Positions 39,744 through 45,426 of a DNA stretch of 45,426 bases are shown piece by piece; position 1 is the first letter of the stretch; the number at the start of each line of letters is the position of its first letter. A program made the position numbers and the translations under genes. Under the pieces are notes generated by a model. It was not told where the DNA came from and searched no databases. It saw only the letters and a program-made list of their open reading frames with translations. Origin of the DNA: Acidobacteriota bacterium (GTDB taxonomy: Bacteria > Acidobacteriota > Terriglobia > Bryobacterales > Bryobacteraceae); contig JAJYLS010000004.1 of the NCBI GenBank assembly GCA_021787555.1, positions 4,353 to 49,778 on the forward strand, given 5' to 3'.

Positions 39744-39817
39744 TTCACCACGGAGACACGGAGGCACGGAGAAATGCATACATGTTTTTCTCCGTGCCTC
39801 CGTGCCTCCGTGGTGAA
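39744..39817. repeat. CACGGAG/CTCCGTG inverted-repeat element, copy 3
   Basis: 30-bp arms (39744-39773 and 39788-39817; first arm TTCACCACGGAGACACGGAG onward) are complementary with a single mismatch (at 39756), around a 14-base centre. It is the best-preserved of the three copies. It lies between ndk and the Gfo/Idh/MocA gene and may end the sucCD-ndk transcript. Confidence 0.9.
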
Positions 39818-39838
39818 TATGGTGTTATAAGATTTCCT

Positions 39839-41197
39839 ATGGACCCGCTTACCCGCCGCGATTTTGCGCGAGGCGCCGGCCTCGCGACGGCTCTCAGCTA
39901 TTCCCGGATTTTGGGCGCGAACGACCGCGTCGGCATGGGCTTCATCGGCCTCGGAAACCGGGGCGATCAGGTCCACGACGCCTTCCTGGAACACGGCGAC
40001 GCGCAGACCGTCGCCATCTGCGACCTGCGCGACGATTACCTGGATCTCGCCGCGAAGAAATCGCGCGGCAATCCCACGCGCTACAAGGAATACAAGAAGC
40101 TGCTGGAGGACAAGACCGTCGATGCCGTAGTCATCGCCGCGCCGGACCACTGGCACGCGCTGATGTTCATCGACGCCTGCCATGCCGGCAAAGACGTGTA
40201 CGTGGAGAAGCCGCTCAGCCTGACGGTGGTGGAAGGGCGCAAGATGGTCGAGACCGCGGAGCGGACGAAGCGCGTGACACAGGTCGGCACCAACCGGCGC
40301 TCGTGGAAATCATACATGGAGGCCGCGGAATTCGTCCGTTCTGGCGGCCTCGGGCACGTCACCGCCGCCCGCTGCTTCCATATTCATAACGAGTGGCCCA
40401 ACGGCCTCGGGCCGGGGACGGGCGGCCGGGTGCCGAGCGATTGGGAATGGGACCACTGGCTCGGGCCGGCGCCCTACGTGCCCTACAACGCCAATCGCGA
40501 GTTCTACAATTTCCGCTGGTTCTACAACTACTCGGGCGGCCAGCTCACCAATTTCGGCGTGCATTACATGGACGCGATCCGGTGGTTGATCGGCCAGGAT
40601 TCGCCGCGCGCCGTGGCGGCCATCGGCGGGCAGTTCGCGCATATTAAGGACAACCGCGAGATCCCCGACACCATGCAAGTGCTGTGGGAATTCGACGGCA
40701 CGCTGGTGGCCTTCGAGCAGTACAACGCCAATTCCGCGCCCGGCAGTGGGCCCAGTTGCGAAATCGAGCTGCGCGGCACGAAGGGCACCATGTACCTCCG
40801 CAGCGCGAACTGGGATGTGGTGCCGGAAAAGGTCAGCGACGGCTATGTCGGCTACAACCACGGCCACGGCTACGGCAACCCGGTAGACCGCAGTCATGGC
40901 CGGGACGTGGATGCGTCGCGCCACGCGCTCATCGAGGCGAAGAGCGTGAAGGGCGCCAAGGGTGGCGACACCATGGCGCACGCCCGCAATTTCCTGGATT
41001 GCATCAAGACGCGTGCCAAGTGCCACGCCGACGTGCTGATCGGGCACCTCTCCACCAGCGCGACGCTCATCGGCAACATCGCCCATCGCCAGCGGGTTTT
41101 CCTGGAGTGGGACGCCCGCGCCGAGCGCTTCCCCAACAACTCCGCCGCCAACCGCTGGCTGAGCTACCAGTACCGCGCGCCCTACAAGCTGGGGTGA
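39839..41197 (+). CDS. Tat-exported Gfo/Idh/MocA family oxidoreductase
   Basis: A 452-residue predicted NAD(P)-dependent sugar or inositol-type dehydrogenase. The N-terminus (LTRRDFARGAGLATALSYSRILGA) is a twin-arginine export signal, common in acidobacterial and planctomycete members, which act outside the cytoplasm with pre-bound cofactor. The Rossmann domain follows: VGMGFIGLGNRGDQVHDAF (about 30-50), VVIAAPDHWHALM (about 98-110) and the catalytic-lysine motif YVEKPLSLT (about 121-129). The C-terminal alpha/beta domain has WFYNYSGGQLTNFGVHYMD, with His in the substrate site, and LRGTKGTMYLRS. ATG at 39839 is chosen because an in-frame extension would run through the repeat element. The substrate is unknown; nearby DUF1080 and GH51-like genes suggest carbohydrate turnover. 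Confidence 0.9.
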   Translation: MDPLTRRDFARGAGLATALSYSRILGANDRVGMGFIGLGNRGDQVHDAFLEHGDAQTVAICDLRDDYLDLAAKKSRGNPTRYKEYKKLLEDKTVDAVVIAAPDHWHALMFIDACHAGKDVYVEKPLSLTVVEGRKMVETAERTKRVTQVGTNRRSWKSYMEAAEFVRSGGLGHVTAARCFHIHNEWPNGLGPGTGGRVPSDWEWDHWLGPAPYVPYNANREFYNFRWFYNYSGGQLTNFGVHYMDAIRWLIGQDSPRAVAAIGGQFAHIKDNREIPDTMQVLWEFDGTLVAFEQYNANSAPGSGPSCEIELRGTKGTMYLRSANWDVVPEKVSDGYVGYNHGHGYGNPVDRSHGRDVDASRHALIEAKSVKGAKGGDTMAHARNFLDCIKTRAKCHADVLIGHLSTSATLIGNIAHRQRVFLEWDARAERFPNNSAANRWLSYQYRAPYKLG

Positions 41198-41247
41198 TGC
41201 TCGGCGAGTTTCGCGCTTCTGCCTTCCGTCAGGACAGATGGCAAATG

Positions 41248-42102
41248 TCAGTGGGTCATGGCGTAGACGATATAGTTGACGCCGATGCGGATGCCGAGGG
41301 CGGAGAACTGCTGGGGATATCTGACATCGTCGGCGTTCTCCCAGGAATCGCCGAGGTCCATGTTGTGGCAGATGGCGATCACGATGCGGCCGTGATCGTC
41401 GTAGACGCCGCGCCATTGGGGAACATCGCCGCCGCTCCCCCAGCCTGGGTTGGTGCGGCACTTCTCGCAGACGCTGTGGGTGTAGACATATTGCATCCCC
41501 GGGACCTGGTAGCGGTGGTCGAGATCGTAGACGGTGTGGAAGATGGGGCTGTCGTTGGGCAGATCAACGATCTCGCGATCGGGGATCACCTTCTTCATGC
41601 TGTGGAGGAAGACCTGCCACTCGGTAGTGCCGTGGAAATCGTCGCACATGAAGAAGCCGCCGCGGGCAAGGTATTCGCGGAACTTGGCCACTTCCTTATC
41701 GGTAAGTTCCCAGTGGCCGACTTCAACGGCGTAGAGCCAGGGATAGTTGAAGACGTCGTCATCGTCTTCGAGGTTGATGGGCTGCTCGGCGGAGCGGGCG
41801 TCGATGCGGGTGAGGCGGCGCATGGCCATGGCGAGATGGCGGTCGGAGCGGGGGTAGTCGATGGTCCAGTTGGTGTAGCCGTCATGCCAATCGTATTGGG
41901 GACGAAATTGCCAATCGATGGGGAGGTGGAAGGTGGGATACATGAGGCGCGCGAAAGTCCATTCCGCCGGTACGTTGTAATCCGGGGGGAGCGGGAAATT
42001 GTTGTACTCCCACGCGGGGTATTCGCGGAAGGGGCGCTGGGCGAAGAGGGTCACGCAGAGGACCAAAGCCGCGGCGAGCGGAACCGGGAGGAGACGCCTC
42101 AT
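41248..42102 (-). CDS. Exported DUF4159 family protein
   Basis: A 284-residue protein. The signal peptide MRRLLPVPLAAALVLCVTLFAQ sets the start at 42102. The mature part contains WTFARLMYPTFHLPIDWQF and TNWTIDYPRSDRHLAMAMRRLT, then FNYPWLYAVEVGHWELTDKEVAKFREYLARGGFFMCDDFHGT, the core of the DUF4159 (glutamine-amidotransferase-like fold) family. The middle Cys/Asp (MCDD) replaces any classical catalytic triad, so enzymatic activity is uncertain. Members are common in Acidobacteria and Planctomycetes, often beside MoxR/VWA genes; none is here. The stop is 50 bases from the convergent Gfo/Idh gene. Confidence 0.85.
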   Translation of the reverse strand: MRRLLPVPLAAALVLCVTLFAQRPFREYPAWEYNNFPLPPDYNVPAEWTFARLMYPTFHLPIDWQFRPQYDWHDGYTNWTIDYPRSDRHLAMAMRRLTRIDARSAEQPINLEDDDDVFNYPWLYAVEVGHWELTDKEVAKFREYLARGGFFMCDDFHGTTEWQVFLHSMKKVIPDREIVDLPNDSPIFHTVYDLDHRYQVPGMQYVYTHSVCEKCRTNPGWGSGGDVPQWRGVYDDHGRIVIAICHNMDLGDSWENADDVRYPQQFSALGIRIGVNYIVYAMTH

Positions 42103-42200
42103 GGAAATTTCAGTATAGCGACCGCCGCGCCTTGTCTTCGTGCCAGGGCTATGGCCGCGGCCGCCGGGTTCCGGCAAGGCGCTTTATGATGGGAAGACCT

Positions 42201-42653
42201 ATGCGCACAATTCCGGGATGGGACCAGTATTATCTGAACATCTGCAAAGCGATCGCCTGCCGGAGCAAGGACCCGAACACGCAGATCGGGTGCGTGATCG
42301 TGGGGCCGAACCACGAGATCCGGTCGACCGGGTACAACTCATTTCCACGGGGGATTCGCGACGACGTTCCGGAGAGGCTGGTGCGGCCGGCGAAATACCT
42401 GTGGATCGAGCACGCGGAGCGAAACGCGATCTGCAACGCGGCGCGGGCGGGGACGGCGACGGAGGGGTGCACGATATATGTCGAGATCATGCCGTGCATG
42501 GATTGCGCGCGGGCGATCGTGCAGGCGGGGATCACGGAGACGGTGGTCTCGACCGAGCGCATGGAACAGTACTCCAGTGCGTACTATGACGAGCATTTCG
42601 GAATGGTGGAAGTGCTGTTCGGGGAAGCCCGGGTGAAGGTGCGGCGGGTTTAA
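42201..42653 (+). CDS. Deoxycytidylate (dCMP) deaminase family protein
   Basis: A zinc-dependent cytidine/deoxycytidylate deaminase, 150 residues from ATG 42201. The zinc site is complete: His and the catalytic Glu in EHAERNAI (about residues 73-80), and two cysteines in PCMDCARAI (about 102-110). The N-terminal WDQYYLNICKAIACRSKDPNTQIGCVIV is typical of dCMP deaminase/ComEB rather than CDA. dCMP deaminase supplies dUMP for thymidylate synthesis. ATG codons at 42186 and 42189 are alternative starts with a slightly better AAGG upstream, adding five or four residues. The stop overlaps the convergent zinc-ribbon gene by 4 bases. The neighbours give no pathway context. Confidence 0.9.
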   Translation: MRTIPGWDQYYLNICKAIACRSKDPNTQIGCVIVGPNHEIRSTGYNSFPRGIRDDVPERLVRPAKYLWIEHAERNAICNAARAGTATEGCTIYVEIMPCMDCARAIVQAGITETVVSTERMEQYSSAYYDEHFGMVEVLFGEARVKVRRV

Positions 42654-42847
42654 AGGCGGTAGGCGGAGTCGTCTTTTTCGTCGTCGGAATGCGCGAGGGC
42701 GATGGCGGACTCGGAGCGATAGAAACGGCGGCGGCATTGCCGGCAGCGGAGGGGGTGCCGGCGGAAGAGCACCGACATCAGAGGATCGAACAAATTGTGG
42801 GAAACGGAAGCGCGCACGTCGGCGCTCCCACAATAGGGGCACCGCAC
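42650..42847 (-). CDS. Small zinc-ribbon protein (hypothetical)
   Basis: A 65-residue protein with two CxxC knuckles, MRCPYCGSADVRAS and LRCRQCRRRFYRSES, which together form a four-cysteine zinc-ribbon site of the kind found in small nucleic-acid-binding or RNA-polymerase-associated proteins. The tail is acidic (HSDDEKDD). It starts at GTG (42845-42847) without a good Shine-Dalgarno. It overlaps the end of the dCMP deaminase gene by 4 bases on the opposite strand. The intact Cys pattern argues for a real gene despite its size. Confidence 0.7.
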   Translation of the reverse strand: MRCPYCGSADVRASVSHNLFDPLMSVLFRRHPLRCRQCRRRFYRSESAIALAHSDDEKDDSAYRL

Positions 42848-42964
42848 AACATTGCCGAGGTCCGAAATCGCGGTTCTCCTTATCCTGCCACGCCACCGAT
42901 GGACGTTTGCGTACGCTGCAACGCCGGACTGGTATTGAAACGTCCAATAGTGTAGAATCTTGGA

Positions 42965-42984
42965 TACTAGAGTCTATTCTAGTA
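42965..42984. promoter_or_regulatory. Dyad TACTAGA-N6-TCTAGTA upstream of an unknown small gene
   Basis: Perfect 7-bp arms around GTCTAT, within an AT-rich pocket. A TAGAAT box (42954-42959) just upstream may be a -10, but no -35 match stands at the normal distance. The rest of the region 42848-43097 shows no gene. An operator for the gene at 43098 is a reasonable guess only. Confidence 0.4.
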
Positions 42985-43097
42985 CAAAAACGGGCCAGAC
43001 CTGCGGGGCGGCTTCAGGAACAAGGTACAGGTTCTTTCTCTCCGGTTGATGTTTCAGCGGCTTGCGACCAAGCCTGGCGAGAAGCGAGGGCATTCCA

Positions 43098-43406
43098 ATG
43101 CCAGACGACAACCGCCATTACGGGAAGTGGAGCAAGGAAGAACTGCGGAACGCGGAGGCGACGGCCTGCAGTTTTCTGGAAGAAAACAGCACGCAGATAG
43201 CCGATACGATGCGGGCGAAGGCCAAGTTCCTGGAGACACTGATTCAGCGCATCTCCCTGAAAAAGACTAGCTTTGACGACCGGCTGGAATATTTTGCGCG
43301 GATTTCCGAAATTGCGCAATTGATTCAGACGGACGCCGACGGGTTCTTCGAGCTGGCGTCACAGCCGGTGGTGGCAAGGATATTGGGGACGATACCGCAG
43401 AAATAA
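43098..43406 (+). CDS. Small helical protein of unknown function
   Basis: A 102-residue, soluble, almost wholly helical protein: DNRHYGKWSKEELRNAEATA, ADTMRAKAKFLETLIQRISL and RLEYFARISEIAQLIQTDAD. No family is recognised. ATG at 43098 has GAGGG at 8 bases; a TTG-started longer frame (43062) is unlikely. A Lys/Glu pattern and a Cys in the first helix are the only marked features. It is preceded by an AT-rich region with a dyad and converges on the mutarotase-like gene (15-base gap). The base composition of the gene is slightly less GC-rich than its neighbours, which might reflect later acquisition. Confidence 0.7.
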   Translation: MPDDNRHYGKWSKEELRNAEATACSFLEENSTQIADTMRAKAKFLETLIQRISLKKTSFDDRLEYFARISEIAQLIQTDADGFFELASQPVVARILGTIPQK

Positions 43407-43421
43407 AGCTACTTCGTAGAG

Positions 43422-44396
43422 CTACTGGCCGAGGCCGTAGAAATCATAGACGAGGCGCCAGCGGGCTTCCTTGCCCGGGGCGATGCGGAAATTCACGTAG
43501 GCTTCTGGGCAGATGGTGCTCCGGATAGTCCAAAAGATAATTTTCCACAGGGGCTGATCGCCTCTTACCCGCACGCCGGCACCGGTGCGCCGGTTTTCCA
43601 CCCGAATATCGAAATCCTTGGGCGTCGAGCCGAAGCCGGTGAGCTGCAACTGGGCCCAGTCGCTCGCGGCGGGAGCGATCTCACGCAGATAGACGAGTCG
43701 ATTTCCGCGGACGGCCACGAGGCCGCGGAAGTCGCCGGTAGCCCGCGGAGTGAAGGGGAAAGAAACCGAGAAATCCGGGCCGGAGGGCTGATTGTCGATG
43801 ACGAAAAATTCGTGGTTGTAGACGTTGGTCTCGATGGGTTTCGTGCCGGTATTTTTCAGGCGGTGCTCGATGACCATCCGGGTCTTGCCGCGGATGAGGC
43901 GGACGGTCTTGGTGTAGCGATAGGCATAACCGGAGGCGGGGCCGGCGAGCACGTGCGTGAATTCGACGGAATCGGGGCGGGTGTGAATGACCCACCTACC
44001 CGGGTCGACGATTTCGTAGGTTTTGAAGCGATTGAACGGGGCGGCATCCGGTTTTCGGAGGATGCCGACGCCGATGCGGATGAAGGTAGCACCGGGAGCC
44101 GCTTCGTCGTAGCCGAGAGCGCTCGTGCCGGTGCAGAACTCCTCCACCGGGCCGGTGATGGAATCGTGGTGGTGGGGATCGTAGCGGGGAAACCAGACGC
44201 CGAAGTACCTGTGACCGGCGGCTTCGAGGCTGGCGATGACGCCGGACCAATCGAAGCGGGTGGCGCGGTAGTAGCCGCGGACGGGGTCGGGAAGATAGAG
44301 AGTGGCGCGGACACGGCCGTTGGAGATTTCGGCTTGCGGAAAATCGGCGGCAAGCAAAGCCGACGCGGCGAGAAAGAAGGCGAGCGCTCTTGTCAT
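43422..44396 (-). CDS. Exported mutarotase-like (galactose-mutarotase fold) hypothetical protein
   Basis: A 324-residue protein. The signal peptide MTRALAFFLAASALLAADF is followed by a beta-rich domain: AEISNGRVRATLYLPDPVRGYYRATRFDWSG, FIRIGVGILRKPD, KTRMVIEHRLKNTGTKPIETNVYNHEFFVID. The RATRFDWSG start, the HRLKNTG strand and the YNHEF motif resemble the beta-sandwich of aldose-1-epimerase-like/carbohydrate-binding proteins, but the catalytic His and Glu of GalM cannot be assigned with confidence. Homologues are common in Acidobacteria and lack a tested function. The divergent DUF1080 gene is 30 bases away, so both may share a control region. Confidence 0.7.
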   Translation of the reverse strand: MTRALAFFLAASALLAADFPQAEISNGRVRATLYLPDPVRGYYRATRFDWSGVIASLEAAGHRYFGVWFPRYDPHHHDSITGPVEEFCTGTSALGYDEAAPGATFIRIGVGILRKPDAAPFNRFKTYEIVDPGRWVIHTRPDSVEFTHVLAGPASGYAYRYTKTVRLIRGKTRMVIEHRLKNTGTKPIETNVYNHEFFVIDNQPSGPDFSVSFPFTPRATGDFRGLVAVRGNRLVYLREIAPAASDWAQLQLTGFGSTPKDFDIRVENRRTGAGVRVRGDQPLWKIIFWTIRSTICPEAYVNFRIAPGKEARWRLVYDFYGLGQ

Positions 44397-44426
44397 GGGT
44401 TGCGCCTTTCATGTTAGCTTGGACGC

Positions 44427-45077
44427 ATGCTGCGTTGGTTGATGGTTCTCACGATGGCGACGGCGCCGCTGTGGGCGGCGGAGATCCGGCTTTTCGACGG
44501 CAAGGACCTGAACGGATGGGCGCGGATTCCGCGGCATGAGGGCGCGCCGCCGGGACAGCGGCCGGGATTCCAAGTGCGCGACCGGCTGCTGGTGTCGATC
44601 CCGGACGCGCCGGAAGACGATCTTTGGTACACGCGGGAGAAGATCGGGAACGCAACGCTGCGGGTGGTGTACAAGGTCTCGGGGCCGGCGGCGAATTCGG
44701 GGATTTTCATTCGCATTCCGGTGGCGCCGAAGTCGGAGGACGATGCGATTAATAAAGGGATCGAGGTGCAGATCCAGGACACCGGCGACGATTATCATTG
44801 CACGGGCGTGCTGTACTCGATGACGAAGGCGATGGCGCGGCCGTACCGGCCGGCGGGCGAATGGAACACGCTGGAGATTACGATGCGGGGGCCGCGGACG
44901 ATTGTGAAGCTGAATGGAAAGACGGTGACGGATTACGACGGAGTCACGCCAGTGCCGCCGAAGAAGGGGAAGTACGAGCCGGAGCGCGGGCCGCGGCCGG
45001 ATACCGGATACATTGCCGTGCAGCACCATGGCGGCAAAGAGACGCTGTGGTTCAAGGAGATTGCGCTGATCCGATGA
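44427..45077 (+). CDS. Exported DUF1080 (3-keto-disaccharide hydrolase fold) protein
   Basis: A 216-residue predicted secreted protein. The signal peptide MLRWLMVLTMATAPLWAA is followed by one DUF1080 jelly-roll domain: IRLFDGKDLNGWARI (the family's opening motif), LWYTREKIGNATLRVVYKV, NSGIFIRIP, GIEVQIQDTGDDYHCTGVLYSM, and GEWNTLEITMRGPRTIVKLNGKTVTDYDG, ending in GYIAVQHHGGKETLWFKEIALIR. Some family members hydrolyse 3-keto-disaccharides produced by Gfo/Idh/MocA oxidoreductases. The nearby Tat-exported Gfo/Idh/MocA gene makes that link attractive, though unproven. Confidence 0.9.
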   Translation: MLRWLMVLTMATAPLWAAEIRLFDGKDLNGWARIPRHEGAPPGQRPGFQVRDRLLVSIPDAPEDDLWYTREKIGNATLRVVYKVSGPAANSGIFIRIPVAPKSEDDAINKGIEVQIQDTGDDYHCTGVLYSMTKAMARPYRPAGEWNTLEITMRGPRTIVKLNGKTVTDYDGVTPVPPKKGKYEPERGPRPDTGYIAVQHHGGKETLWFKEIALIR

Positions 45078-45146
45078 GCCCTTGGCAGGGCTGCATTGCG
45101 CCTCGGGCGCAGCGGCTCTGCTCATGAGCGGGGTTAAGCATTCAAT

Positions 45147-45426
45147 ATGTTCTACCGGAGAGATTTTCTCGCGCAGGCGGCCGGCGCGGCAGCGCTGGCA
45201 CAATCGCGGCTGAGCGCGGCCGAGGGCGGCGTTATAGCCGTGGACCCGAAGCCCCTGTTCGACATTTCGCCGCTGCTCTATATGCAGTTCATGGAGCCGC
45301 TGGGGGTGTCGGACAGTTCGGTGGAGGCGTCGTGGGATTACGACCGGGACGACTGGCGGGCGGACTTCGTCGAGGCGGCGCGGGACCTGGGGCCGGGGAG
45401 CATCCTGGTGCGCGGCATGTTCAGCC
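45147..45426 (+). CDS. Tat-exported GH51-like alpha-L-arabinofuranosidase (N-terminal part)
   Basis: Starts at ATG 45147 and runs off the window end (93 codons seen). The first residues (MFYRRDFLAQAAGAAALAQS) form a twin-arginine signal. The mature start DISPLLYMQFMEPLGVSDSSVEASWDYDRDDWRADFVEAARDLGP resembles the beginning of GH51-type arabinofuranosidases (Y-x-x-x-x-E-P-L-G, D-S-S-V-E, W-R-x-D-x-x-E-A-x-R-x-L). The glutamate catalytic residues lie beyond the window. It is 69 bases after the DUF1080 gene on the same strand, suggesting a shared carbohydrate-utilisation role. Confidence 0.75.
   Translation, partial: MFYRRDFLAQAAGAAALAQSRLSAAEGGVIAVDPKPLFDISPLLYMQFMEPLGVSDSSVEASWDYDRDDWRADFVEAARDLGPGSILVRGMFS

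Noticed and set aside
42950-42960. TTGAAA (42938 region) and TAGAAT as a sigma-70 promoter pair
   Set aside because: Spacing is only about 12 bases instead of 16-18, so the pair is not a convincing promoter.

Overview
This 45.4 kb, high-GC, gene-dense window looks like chromosome of an acidobacterium, most likely of the Solibacter/Bryobacter type. That assignment is an inference from gene content. The clues are three large Oar-type TonB-dependent receptors with carboxypeptidase-like N-terminal domains, a VWFA-related acidobacterial protein (TIGR03436 type), an NHL-repeat protein ending in a TIGR03437-type domain, and secreted DUF1080, DUF4159 and DUF2264 proteins. No rRNA, tRNA, CRISPR array, transposase or phage gene was recognised.

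Layout. 0-0.6 kb: end of an Oar-type receptor, converging on xseA. 2-8 kb: a minus-strand late flagellar operon flbD-motA-motB-fliW-csrA-fliC-fliD plus a small FliT-position gene. It lies behind an exact-consensus sigma-28 promoter (8045-8071). The flagellin leader carries two CsrA-type GGA sites, one in a hairpin loop and one over the Shine-Dalgarno. 8-13.4 kb: a VOC protein, a secreted glycine-zipper protein, and an overlapping trio fur/perR-like, FHA-GAF-PP2C phosphatase, Tat-exported DUF2264 protein. 13.4-19.4 kb: an Oar receptor with a Gly/Pro/Met/His-rich insert and the VWFA-related protein. 19.4-21.5 kb: a GntR/FCD regulator remnant beside a palindromic operator-like site, a methyltransferase and a cupin with a textbook terminator. 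21.7-30.6 kb (all minus): a radical SAM enzyme resembling archaeal tetraether synthase, an octaheme cytochrome c coupled to a CHASE3 hybrid histidine kinase, a DHA2 exporter and mtaB. 30.7-36 kb: the NHL/TIGR03437 protein, a strongly structured intergenic region that may make a small RNA, and a third Oar receptor. 36-39.7 kb: trpD and the tightly overlapped sucC-sucD-ndk operon. 39.8-45.4 kb: a Tat-exported Gfo/Idh/MocA oxidoreductase, a DUF4159 protein, dCMP deaminase, two small uncharacterised proteins, a secreted mutarotase-like protein, a DUF1080 protein and the start of a Tat-exported GH51-like arabinofuranosidase.

How it fits together. The flagellar block reads as a self-contained homeostatic circuit: sigma-28 makes one transcript carrying motor, flagellin, FliW, CsrA and filament cap, and CsrA, titrated by FliW, can block flagellin translation. 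The Oar receptors and secreted carbohydrate-related proteins suit a plant-polymer degrader. The Tes-like radical SAM gene may belong to the membrane-spanning lipid chemistry known from Acidobacteria.

Interspersed repeats are conspicuous: three copies of a CACGGAG/CTCCGTG inverted repeat of about 75-97 bp, three patches of ACTGA/TGAGT low-complexity repeat that abut gene ends or starts, and several short ACAGGC/GCCTGT hairpins.
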